Assembly (NCBI GenBank): GCA_031216915.1
Contig: CM062297.1
Coordinates: forward strand, 543,266,971-543,330,970
DNA: 64,000 bases
DNA from: Pictodentalium vernedei
Taxonomy: Eukaryota; Mollusca; Scaphopoda; Dentaliida; Dentaliidae
Reading direction: 5' to 3'
Positions 35,574 through 44,615 of this stretch are shown one piece after another. Position numbers and translations under genes: made by a program. Positions within the stretch are counted from its first letter, which is position 1; the number at the start of each line of letters is the position of its first letter. The notes under the pieces were generated by a model. It made no database searches and was not told the origin of the DNA. It saw only the letters and a list, made by a program, of their open reading frames with translations.

Positions 35574-38500
35574 CTACTCAATATTGTTACAACAGCCACC
35601 TTCACACTTACACAAAGGTGTGCACCTTAATCCAGCTTTCAAGCATTTGCAATTGCCCTTGCAGGCCTTGGCACAACTACAGTGGAGCATCAGTGCACAT
35701 GCAGCACTTGCGTCTCCTAGGTGAGTCCAAAATGGGACCAGAATATTGAGACGTGGATTCCACTCCCATCCGTACTGTGATGGGTCTGGCACACATAAGT
35801 GTTTCTGCAGAGCACGATGCCAAATGAAAGATGACACAAGAATTACCCTTTTTACATGTTGATACAGAGCTGCTTTGGTGGGCGGGATGTTTTCCATAGA
35901 CTTAAGGCCATGTGTGAACATATGCCGTCTCGCATCATTGACACGTGTACTGACACAACTGTTACTGTACATCTGTATGGTGAGTTTTTCGATATGCTGC
36001 ATATGAGGGGAATCCTCTGAAAAGACTTGCGGATTCTCAGTCAATTCTATCATCATTTCAGTTGATGCGGGAAAATTCATCCATGCATTCCATCCTGTCT
36101 TCTTCCCAATGCCGAGCATGCTGGATGTTACATCACAACCTGTGAAGGCGTGGAAGAAAGTCAGGGCCTTACAGTAATCAGGTCCAAGTTGTGAAGCTAT
36201 CTCATGAATTGGCATATCTTTATATGCCTTTCCAATTCCAAACCCAATCCACAGCTCACTGAGTCCAAGGTCACGGAATGTTGCGAAATGGTGCAAAGAC
36301 AGAATGACGACATCAGAATCAACCGTGCGAAGAAAAGCTATTTTGTGACCTTGTGAGACTGCATGGTTGAGATGAAGCATCATGCGCGTGTCTGCTTCCT
36401 CGTGGTTCGATGGAGATATGTCACATAAGCTAACATCCTTATTGCATAGTACATATTCTCCTGATGTCGTTAACAACTGGTACTCGGATGTTGATGTTAA
36501 TTTCAGCAGTTCAGCAGACAGGAACTTGAAAAATTCGTCTTTATTCTCACTAACTTTCAAGAATGCCTGCCAATTCTTCCCTTTAGGTAAAGGGACGTTC
36601 TCGGACACCCGTATCAACCTAACTGCTGTCTCACCGAGGCGTTTTGCTCGCGTCTGATTCTTCAAACTGCCTTCGGGGTAACAGTCATAGATCGCATCAA
36701 CCCTTGTGGTGTTCGTGTTAATCAGAGATTCGATGTATGGCAATAATTGCAATCGAGCATATTCTCCAAACAGATCCGCTTTCTGTGGTTTGATTACATG
36801 GACTACAGCAGGCATATCCAAGATGACAACTGAAGCTTGTCTAGCTGCTGAATTCTTCCCTTGTGCAGGAATAGCTGGTAAACAATTGAGAATTTGAGAT
36901 TTTGTCCCACTCCGTAGCTTACCTCTATCGGATAATGCTGGCGGATCACGTGCATTCTCGTGCATGAAAAACTCATCCATGTTTGAATCAGGCCGGGCTT
37001 GCAGTGAAACGAACATCTGGGTAACTATTGCGGCAGTTGCTTTACTTGACATGAGTTTGTCTCGGCCTTTGTCCAGGTTGGCTGGGGGTGGGTTAAGGAA
37101 GGTATATATATTTGCCTTGGGAATAACATCATTCAGGGGTACGGTGCATTCCACAAGCCTTTCCTTCAAGAAAGTGGAATATAAATGCTTGCCCCTTTCG
37201 GGTAATGACCGTAAACTCTTACTAACTTCGGGGTCCATATATTCACCAGTATCTAATGTCACCAGCTGACCACTAGTTTCATCATAAGGGTTGATAATGA
37301 GTCCCTGATTCACCAGATCGAGGAGAGATTTCAATTGATTCAGAAATTTTTTCTGCTCTGATACCGAACTTTCCGGGTGTTCCGTGTTATCTGATGATGT
37401 TGTGTGGAAACTTGCATATTCATACTCATCTATAACACGCAGAACTTCTGACCTTGAAAGCTCAATAACGACTTTCTCTTCAGCCTGGCCATAGAGACCT
37501 TTTGGACCACTGTCTTCTTTGAGTAGTTGGATACTATGTTCTTGGCTCTGATCTAAACCCATCATACTGAACTTCCTCTCACTACGCTGGACCACAAAAT
37601 GGCCTTCCATGAATTTGTTGTGGATTGAAGGATGCCGCCTGGGTAGCTGAGACATGTCTCTCAGAAATACGGGGACCCACCGACAATAATTTGTATGTCC
37701 TAGGGCAAAAAAGTAACTGCACAACTCATCGATAGAACACAGTGTACCAGGCCAGTTACCGATTCGTTGGTTCCGAACGAATTGACAGCTTGTCAAGAGA
37801 AAGTTCCGAACGATTTCACCCCAATAGCGCGCAGTTGGAGATTGTGAAAGAATCCTCTGTTCCCACATTTCAAATGACTCATGGGGCCCAGTCTGCTGAC
37901 AGTAAATCTCATAAGCATTCTTTCTGAGGATCTCAAGCCAAGCTAGAGTGAGAAGATATGCCTGTCGCGTCCTCTTGACATGTTTCCCACCAAGTAGGGA
38001 TGATGCTACACCGGGTGTGAATATCTTTGCGAGGTGAAACATTCGCTCCCAACCAGAACCACCCATAAGCTTACCACCAGCTTCTTGGGTGCACATTTCA
38101 AGATGCAGGAATCCAATCATACACACCATTCGATCCTCACCTATCTCCTCTGGGAACAGCCATTGACATTTTTTCTGCCTGGCATACAACGGACAGTCAC
38201 CTTCAATGACAGGTATCTGGCCGGGGTTTACGAAAGCAGTAGCTTCCCTGACCACATACATAGCATGCTTCTGCATACTGAGTGAGTCCGCTTTCTGCTC
38301 ACTGAAAACAGGGAATACCCCAATAACTGCACGAGGTTTGACATTGTCTTGATCTTCATGTTTTGAAAAGAAGCCTGAAAAGGTCACAGGGACTTCATCA
38401 AGCTGCCAGCTGCCATCAACCTTCCCTTTATTGCTGATCTGTGACACATGAGACAACCAGTCATTCTCTCCCACGTTCAAATCTGCATATTCATTGGGCC

Positions 38501-40232
38501 GTACATTACATTCATCTGGAGATTCAAGCCTGATGTCCCCACCAAAGTCTTCAACGAAAGGAACAAATGCATAGTCGTCTGGGAGTTCAATTTGTGTGTC
38601 TTCTGGAACATCTAAACTCAGTGGTGGGGGATCAGTACCCACATTGTCCCTGCTCAGTTGACCAATGAGTGTGATGGACGTACCATGCATATCAGATCTA
38701 CCAGATACATCAATGTTATCAGTGGTTCCTATCGAGAAAACATTACGTTTGCAGTTAGCTGGGACTACAACACCTTCGTTCTTGAACCGCAGTGAAACAG
38801 CTCTCGCGAAACTCCTGCGAACATCCATTACGCGATCATAAGAGACAGAGAGTCCCATTTGATGAAAATCTCTGATAAGATTTTTCATACGATCATGGGC
38901 ATGCAACTTCAAACCCACATAAAGAGGCATTGGAGTTTCTCTGTCACGTCTCTGGTGAACATTTTGTGCATGTTCGGAGCGTTTCGCTGAATTGCTGATC
39001 AACATCTGTGAAATAGTACAAGCCACTCGAGTCTTGGCATTAACAGTCTCATCATCGCCTAAGTTCTGTATACTACATGTGCCCTCAAGTAGAACTCTAA
39101 GAAGAGTCAGGAGTGAGTTGGGTACAGGCTCGCTCAAGCAATAAGATGAAAATGATCCCGTGAAAGGAGCTTGAGATATGAGTATGTGTTTACGCAGAAG
39201 AAGACCCACATCAACTATCTTTTTTGCCTCTTCCTCAGACACTATACGAGTTAAAGATTCGGACAACAAGGAGCCAACTCGAAACCTACTTGAAATAAAC
39301 ACATCTCTACCCTGTGTGAAGGCGTCCCAGCCATCGCCCAATTTCTGCAACAAATGTTCTTTGAATCGAGTGGAATGTATTTCTTCACTAAGCCAATCAG
39401 AACCGACTTGCTTCAACCTCCGACTGTACAGATTCTTGAGATCGACAAGCTTCATCGCGGAATCGTTGTGTTCAACAAATGTTATGAGCTCTGCCATAAC
39501 GAGAGGGTCATAGGGCAGGCCTGACGCGGAATGTTCGGCGTTCTTCGACTTTTTAGATTTAGCCGCTCGTGCTTCATTGGCAAGCTTACAATAACAGGTT
39601 TTGTGATAGTAAAGATCACTAGCAGCGGAATCAAATGCTGCATTGACCCGAGAAAAAACAACCCAGTTCTCGGCTTCCTTTGCCATAATTTTGAGTTTAT
39701 TGTTATCAGACATTGATCTGCAAATAGGCTCACTGCTGTCACCTTCGCGTTTGTGACAATAAACACACTGGGGCAGTTTCCTGTCACAGCCAGATTCAAA
39801 ACTTGTCCGTGTTCTTTTAGGACTCAGCGTGGAGCAGGATGCCACTGCCTCATTTCGCTCTCGCTTGTGTAGCACGCGCTGTACGATGTGAGTCCGAATA
39901 CTGTCACGGCATGTCTTATGATATATTGCCTTATTCGTCAACAGTGACATCGACATACACTCATCACTCTCTCTCATCAAACAATCAATGGTCAAATTAT
40001 ATGGAAGCTCAACGCCATTATCTAGGAAGCGCGTTATGTCTTCCTCAATAGCTTTATAGGCGTCATGAAAACGAGATTCTCTATACGGACGCATCAATTT
40101 CTTGGAACTGTCTTGCTGGCAAAAGCAACAACGTTCCCAGTCAGTACTAGTCCGTACACGAAGAGGATTCTCACTCATTCTGTGAATGATTTTTGTGAAC
40201 AATCGCGTTCTCGAATTAATTTCGACAGACAA
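35574..40232 (-). CDS. Academ-like transposase, 1,552 aa, intact
   Basis: One uninterrupted ORF. Residues ~35-108 and ~156-213 are a duplicated zinc-binding pattern, each CxxC (35/38; 156/159) followed far downstream by YHKTC (H105/C108; H210/C213). The middle has the conserved block FSIGTTDNIDVSGR...HGTSITL. Residues ~1135-1400 look like an XPG/FEN1-type PIN nuclease: ILD (D1139), YDCYPEG...TRAKR (D1183), EEADTRMMLH (E1278/E1279/D1281), TVDSDVVIL (D1305/D1307), FTGCD (D1367) and SMLGIGKKTGW like the FEN1 helix-hairpin-helix. The C-terminus holds ten cysteines (1518-1548). Predicted role: nuclear, cutting the element's ends. The start may instead be Met19. The same architecture is, from memory, an abundant uncharacterised family in cnidarians and molluscs. 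Confidence 0.8.
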   Translation of the reverse strand: MSVEINSRTRLFTKIIHRMSENPLRVRTSTDWERCCFCQQDSSKKLMRPYRESRFHDAYKAIEEDITRFLDNGVELPYNLTIDCLMRESDECMSMSLLTNKAIYHKTCRDSIRTHIVQRVLHKRERNEAVASCSTLSPKRTRTSFESGCDRKLPQCVYCHKREGDSSEPICRSMSDNNKLKIMAKEAENWVVFSRVNAAFDSAASDLYYHKTCYCKLANEARAAKSKKSKNAEHSASGLPYDPLVMAELITFVEHNDSAMKLVDLKNLYSRRLKQVGSDWLSEEIHSTRFKEHLLQKLGDGWDAFTQGRDVFISSRFRVGSLLSESLTRIVSEEEAKKIVDVGLLLRKHILISQAPFTGSFSSYCLSEPVPNSLLTLLRVLLEGTCSIQNLGDDETVNAKTRVACTISQMLISNSAKRSEHAQNVHQRRDRETPMPLYVGLKLHAHDRMKNLIRDFHQMGLSVSYDRVMDVRRSFARAVSLRFKNEGVVVPANCKRNVFSIGTTDNIDVSGRSDMHGTSITLIGQLSRDNVGTDPPPLSLDVPEDTQIELPDDYAFVPFVEDFGGDIRLESPDECNVRPNEYADLNVGENDWLSHVSQISNKGKVDGSWQLDEVPVTFSGFFSKHEDQDNVKPRAVIGVFPVFSEQKADSLSMQKHAMYVVREATAFVNPGQIPVIEGDCPLYARQKKCQWLFPEEIGEDRMVCMIGFLHLEMCTQEAGGKLMGGSGWERMFHLAKIFTPGVASSLLGGKHVKRTRQAYLLTLAWLEILRKNAYEIYCQQTGPHESFEMWEQRILSQSPTARYWGEIVRNFLLTSCQFVRNQRIGNWPGTLCSIDELCSYFFALGHTNYCRWVPVFLRDMSQLPRRHPSIHNKFMEGHFVVQRSERKFSMMGLDQSQEHSIQLLKEDSGPKGLYGQAEEKVVIELSRSEVLRVIDEYEYASFHTTSSDNTEHPESSVSEQKKFLNQLKSLLDLVNQGLIINPYDETSGQLVTLDTGEYMDPEVSKSLRSLPERGKHLYSTFLKERLVECTVPLNDVIPKANIYTFLNPPPANLDKGRDKLMSSKATAAIVTQMFVSLQARPDSNMDEFFMHENARDPPALSDRGKLRSGTKSQILNCLPAIPAQGKNSAARQASVVILDMPAVVHVIKPQKADLFGEYARLQLLPYIESLINTNTTRVDAIYDCYPEGSLKNQTRAKRLGETAVRLIRVSENVPLPKGKNWQAFLKVSENKDEFFKFLSAELLKLTSTSEYQLLTTSGEYVLCNKDVSLCDISPSNHEEADTRMMLHLNHAVSQGHKIAFLRTVDSDVVILSLHHFATFRDLGLSELWIGFGIGKAYKDMPIHEIASQLGPDYCKALTFFHAFTGCDVTSSMLGIGKKTGWNAWMNFPASTEMMIELTENPQVFSEDSPHMQHIEKLTIQMYSNSCVSTRVNDARRHMFTHGLKSMENIPPTKAALYQHVKRVILVSSFIWHRALQKHLCVPDPSQYGWEWNPRLNILVPFWTHLGDASAACALMLHCSCAKACKGNCKCLKAGLRCTPLCKCEGGCCNNIE

Positions 40233-40414
40233 ATCAGAATTGCTTGCGGAATTACGCCAAACAAGAGATTGTATGGCAAAGAGACTGCTTCATAAAGAGC
40301 GTTGTTTCTCCGGGATCAGCGTCATTCAGGTTTGCCTGAATGACGCTGATCCCGGAGAAACAACGCTCTTTTCAAGTTCCAAGAAATTGATGCGTCCGTA
40401 TAGAGAATCTCGTT
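40069..40414. repeat. snap-back inverted duplication at the transposase 5' end
   Basis: A ~37-bp hairpin stem (40293-40329 with 40334-40370, four-base loop TTTG) is followed at 40374-40414 by the exact reverse complement of 40069-40109, a coding segment of the transposase N-terminus (codons ~42-55). The copy lacks the 184 bp lying between these parts in the gene (40109-40292). The inverted copy would read SSKKLMRPYRESRF on the + strand. Confidence 0.85.
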
Positions 40415-40533
40415 TTATTCTACATCATCTCCCACGTCTGTTTCCAACACGTGCGTGGATCAGAGTTCACTTTCGCGCCCTTACAATCGGATGTATAGTC
40501 GGTAGACCGTCGAAAAGGAGGTTCCCTTCAGCC

Positions 40534-40701
40534 GCTGGCGGCCATTTTGGATTGTGCCGCTACTGGTCGCCACCGGTCGGTGTCAACTTGTAGCCGATCG
40601 TTTTTGAGAACCTCATAGCCTACACTAACAGTGTGCCAAATTTCAAGAAGGTATCACCAAGTGCACAATTCACCTGTATGTGACGAATTCCTCCCCCGCT
40701 A
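40534..40701 (-). repeat. right terminal inverted repeat of the Academ-like element
   Basis: The reverse complement begins TAGCGGGGGAGGAATTCG and contains the same blocks as the left repeat in order. It is slightly longer because of extra bases after the first block ('tcacatacaggtg'). It presumably carries the transposase promoter side, since the ORF starts ~300 bp inside. Confidence 0.9.
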
Positions 40702-40704
40702 GTA

Positions 40705-41127
40705 GGGTTGTCACCTTCCAACAAATCTTCACATCTACTATCTGTATTCTGCACAGCTGGCCATACCTCTGTTACAATCAAGTCTCCCTTCTCAAATCTC
40801 GGTGACATTGGGAAATATTTGTTATGACGTGCAAACACAAATGCACAAAAATTTAAAGTCTTTCACTTTGTGGAGAAATGTCTTAAGCTTTGGCTCTATT
40901 TTCTTAGTTTGGTTACTATTTTCTTAGCTTGGCGACTTTCTATCATGCCTTCTGTGCCAAAATTATCCAGTTAATCAGATGATTTAAACCACATCTCTGA
41001 TGACTGATGAAACAGGTACCATGCACTTTTGGAAAGTTTAACACATGAACACCATACACTTCTGCTACAGTTTTCAATTTTGCCTTCAGCTTTCCAGATT
41101 GTTTAAGAAGGTAATAAATTGACACCA
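40705..41127 (-). pseudogene. hAT-transposase-like gene, middle part
   Basis: Upstream side of the Academ-like insertion. Leftward frames read VSIYYLLKQSGKLKAKLKTV, EVYGVHVLNFPKVHGTCF and ISHQRCGLNHLINW, a conserved hAT segment ('FPxVHGTRxxxHxxR'). After a stop and frame change comes KYFPMSPRFEKGDLIVTEVW, PAVQNTDSRCEDLLEGDNPT, which joins in frame with the C-terminal part. The SINE at 41128 interrupts the right side. Confidence 0.75.
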
Positions 41128-41492
41128 AGGAGAGCGCGATGGCGCAGTGGTAGACTGTTGGACTTCTATGCTAGAGGTCCCGAGTTTGATCCCTGTCTGG
41201 GACAACCCACGTTGTATCCTTGGGCAAGACACTTTATCCCAGTTGCCTACATGGGGCACGATGACGCTGTGTACTAAGGCGCACTGCACGTCGATGGTGC
41301 ACATGTCTTCAACCACTGTAACCCTGCTTGAACAGAGCTTGAACAGAGTTAGAATGTTGAGCTGACAGTTGCTCGTCGATGCTCAGTGGTTCTCTCCGGG
41401 TACTCTGGCTTCCTCCACTCGTAAAACTGTCACGGTTACGATTAGCCATTGTGCATAAGTATGTGATCTTAAACACCAATAAATAAATAAAT
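41128..41492 (+). mobile_element. full-length tRNA-derived SINE (type 2) with 11-bp target duplication
   Basis: AATTGACACCA flanks it on both sides (41117-41127 and 41493-41503). The head has A box GATGGCGCAGTGGTAGAC and B box GAGTTTGATCCCTG, so a polymerase III promoter reading rightward. The body contains 'cttgggcaagacactttatc', 'cgatggtgcacatgtcttc', 'ttctctccgggtactctggc' and the shared 'gattagccattgtgcataag'; the tail is (AATA)n. It is the best reference copy in the window. Confidence 0.9.
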
Positions 41493-41503
41493 AATTGACA
41501 CCA

Positions 41504-42032
41504 TAAAGTCATATACTTGAGAAAATCTTGGAAATTTTCATCAGTGAGTCTTTCACGGCGAGTTCAATCCTGTGTAAAACACAATAGGTATTTACCAGCC
41601 ATTTATGATCACTCCCAATCTATGTAAATAGGCTATTATGAATGCCAGTATTTACTGAGGCTCCGTCACTGGTGAATCGAACAAGTTTTTTTTACGTATG
41701 TACTTTTTGTAATCCTTATTTTACCATCAGCAGCAAAAGTATCATTGATCGACTTTTCAAGATTCACAGCAGTGTTTTCGCCATAAAAATCAATATCTTG
41801 AAGAGCAGCAGACAGGTATATCAGGATGCCATCCCTAACTACTCGAACCAGAATCAGTTCTTTCTCATTCCCTGTCTTGAAAGAACTGTCACACTGTATA
41901 GGAAATCTACACTCGTCACTAAGAATGTTACCTACTTTCTATCTCACAGCATCAGCAATAGTATGTACAAACTGTTTCGCTTTCTGATGACTGTCACATT
42001 TGGTTATCAGCTGAACCCCATTACTTCTTTGC
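41504..42032 (-). pseudogene. hAT-transposase-like gene, catalytic-core part
   Basis: Leftward frames read CDSHQKAKQFVHTIADAVR, then KTGNEKELILVRVVRDGI and LSAALQDIDFYGENTAVNL; a frame change gives VRFTSDGASVNTGIHNSLF, containing a catalytic aspartate motif (SDGAS.NTG), and CVLHRIELAVKDSLMK with the conserved H-R-ELAVKD pattern. At least two stops or shifts break it. The plus-strand ORF over the same bases (41642-42145) is a shadow. Confidence 0.75.
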
Positions 42033-42257
42033 ACATTGAACCCCGGGAAGTGAAGCAGTGCCTGTTCACTGCGGTAAACAGGCTCTGTTTTACTGGTAAA
42101 ATAGGACCCAGTCACCAATGCTTGGGAGGTACAAACCCTCTCTAAAATGGGCAACATGGCTTATTATCACTCACCACTGGTCTTGAATTGATACTCATGT
42201 TGTGGTCATGATTAACCATTGTGCAAAAATGTGACCTTAAACACCAATAAATAAATA
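42033..42257 (+). repeat. SINE-like repeat (type 3), second copy
   Basis: 'gaagtgaagcagtgcctgttc', 'ctggtaaaataggacccagtc', 'aaaatgggcaacatgg', 'ttaaccattgtgcaaaaatgtg', tail 'aaacaccaataaataaataa'. It matches 27205-27428 and separates the hAT catalytic core from the MITE and N-terminal part. Confidence 0.65.
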
Positions 42258-42327
42258 ATGTTTTAACCCTTTATCTAACATGGAAAGCAGACGACACTTG
42301 CAAAAAAAATTCTTGAATAACTAATTT
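42256..42327. mobile_element. MITE, left half (split by later insertion)
   Basis: 'aaccctttatctaacatgga' and 'agacgacacttgcaaaaaaaattcttg' match the left half of the MITE copy at 50876. The right half is found at 48206-48322, beyond a 5.9-kb insertion. Confidence 0.65.
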
Positions 42328-44615
42328 TGTAGCTCAACTTCACAAAGTCAAGCTGAGCTATTGCCATCACTTCTCGTCCATTGGCGTACGTAACGTACGT
42401 ATGTCCACAATTTCCTTTGGCACACCTCACAGGTCGCATTTATGATCAGATCGCTTTGAAACTTGGTATGCTTGTTTGTGGTGACCTCTGGATGGGAGCT
42501 ATCCATTTTCTTCAATTTCCGTCAAAAAATGTTTCCGCGGCCAACGTTCTCAGAACACAGTTCAGTCAGACCACAGTATTTCCCTTTGGCACACCCTACA
42601 GGGCACATTTATGATTGGATTGCTTTGAAACCTGGTATGCTTGTTTGGGGTGACCTCTAGATGGGAGCTATCGATTTTTTTCCATTTCCGTCCAAAAATG
42701 TTGCCATGGCCAACTTCTTATAACTTAGTTTAGTCAATAGACCTCAATATTTTCATTTGGCCCACCTTACAGGGCACATTTATGATTGGATTGCTTTGAA
42801 ACCTGGTATTCTTGTTTAGGGAGACCTCTAGATGAGAGCTATCGATTTTCTTCCATTTCCGTCAAAAAATGTTGCCACGGCCAACATTCTTAGAACTTAG
42901 TTTAGTCAGACCTCAATATTTCCCTTTGGCACACCCTACAGGGCACATTTATAATTGGATTGCTTTAAAACCTGGCATGCTTGTTTGGGGTGACCTCTAG
43001 ATATGAGCTATCGATTTTCTTCAATTTCCGTCAAAAAGTATTGCCGAGGCCAACGTTCTTAGAACTTAGTTTAGTCAGACCACAATATTTCCCTTTGGCA
43101 CACCCTACAGGGCACATTTATGATTGGATTGCTTTGAAACCTGGTATGCGTGTTTGGGTTGACCTCTAGATGGGAACTATCGATTTATTTCCATTTCTAT
43201 CAAAAAATGTTCCCGCGGCCAACATTCTTAGAACTTAGTTTGGTCAGACCTCAATATTTCCCTTTGGCACACCCTACAGGGCATATTTACATTCGGATTG
43301 CTTTGAAACCTGGCATGCTTGTTTGGGGTGACCTCTAGATTGGAACTATCGATTTTCTTTCGAACTTAGTTTAGTCAAAAGACCTCAATATTTCCCTTTG
43401 GCACACCCTATAGGTCACATTTATGGTCGGATTGCTTTAAAACCTGGCATGCTTGTTTGGGGTGACCTCTAGATGGGAGCTATCGATTTTCTTCCATTTC
43501 CGTTGAAAAATGTTGCCACGGCCAACGTTCTTAGAACTTAGTTTAGTCAGACCTCAATATTTCCCTTTGGCACACCCTACAGGGCACATTTATAATCATA
43601 TTGCTTTGAAACCTGGTATGCTTGTTTGCGGAGACCTCCAGATGGGAGCGATCGATTTTCTTCCATTTCCATCGAAAAATGTTGCCGCGGCCAACATTCT
43701 TAGAACTTAGTTTGGTCAGACCTCAATATTTCCCTTTGGCACACCCTACAGGGCACATTTACATTCGGATTGCTTTGAAACCTGGCATGCTTGTTTGGGG
43801 TGACCTCAAGATTGGAGCTATCGATTTTCTTCCAATTCCGTCCGTCAAAAAATGTTGCCACTGGCAACGATCTTTGAACTTAGTTTAGTTAGGCATCAGT
43901 ATATTCCTTTGGCATGCCCGACAGGGCACATTTATGATCAGATCGGTTTGAAACTTTTGTATGCTTGTTTGGGGTTACCTCTAGATGGGAGCTATTGATT
44001 TTCTTTGATTTCCGTCAAAAAATGTTGCCACTGGCAATGACCTTCGCTGAACTTAGTAAAAACTTAGTGCAGTTAAGCATCAATATTTCCATTTGACACA
44101 CCCTGCAGGGCACATTTAAGATTGGATTACTTGCAAACTTGGTGTGCTTGTGTGGGGTGACATCTCTATGGGAGTTGTCGATTTTCTTCCATTTCTGTCA
44201 AAAAATGTTGCCGCTGACCTTTGAACTTAGTTAAGTCAGACCTCAATATTTCCCTTTGGCACACCCTTCAGGGCACATTTATGATCGGATCACTTTGAAA
44301 CTTGGTATGTGTTTTTGGGGTGACCTCTAGATGTGAGCTATTTTAAAAGTTATTGTCGTTATCACCAGCCTTTGAACTTACTGCATTTGAGCATCAACTT
44401 ATCTCTTTTACACTCTCTGCAGGATATATTTATGAATTTCCATACCCCCCCCCCCCCCCCCAAAAAAAAAACCATTGCCACAAAGCAGTGACCTTCTACT
44501 TAGTGCATTTGTGCATTAACAAATTCCTTTGGCTTGCCTCAGAGGGCACATTCATTATCAGGTTGTTTTGAAACTTTGTATGCTTATGCAGGGTGACAAA
44601 GATAGGAGCTATTGA

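Larger units (their letters stand above)
34144..40701 (-). mobile_element. complete Academ-like DNA transposon, 6,558 bp
   Basis: Defined by long terminal inverted repeats, a 3-bp GTA duplication (34141-34143 and 40702-40704) and one intact minus-strand ORF. The insertion lies in a hAT coding sequence. Deleting the element plus one GTA joins that frame exactly (...DNPT|EVLTLPYG...), which independently fixes the boundaries. The protein has an XPG-like nuclease and a Cys-rich tail, and the target duplication is 3 bp. From memory, the Academ superfamily has XPG-type nuclease and Cys8 features with 3-4-bp duplications, so this is the best fit. Between the left repeat and the stop codon, ~1.27 kb is noncoding, with a 17-bp inverted repeat (34932 against 35508, CATTTTCGGCCAGTTAA). 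Intact ORF and TIRs suggest recent activity. Confidence 0.8.

Noticed and set aside
35574-40232. Transposase ORF as an ordinary host gene (CXC/tesmin-like protein)
   Set aside because: The Cys-rich tail alone could suggest this, but flanking TIRs and target duplication show that it is carried by a transposon.
36382-40295. Plus-strand ORFs over the transposase gene
   Set aside because: Shadows of the intact minus-strand ORF with no motif of their own.
34141-40704. TA as the target duplication of the Academ-like element
   Set aside because: A TA duplication is possible at the termini, but only the 3-bp GTA model restores the hAT frame.
41128-41230. A tRNA gene at the A/B-box sequences
   Set aside because: No acceptor-stem pairing or complete cloverleaf. 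The segment is the head of a SINE with target duplication and tail. Same for 14411 and 22687.
41642-42145. 167-codon plus-strand ORF
   Set aside because: The opposite strand carries recognisable hAT core motifs (SDGAS.NTG, HR.ELAVKD), so this is an antisense shadow.
42381-43888. Series of ORFs with LELSLVRPQYFPLAHPTG
   Set aside because: The repetition follows the 168-bp DNA unit. Frames break from unit to unit, so this is a satellite and not a repeat protein.
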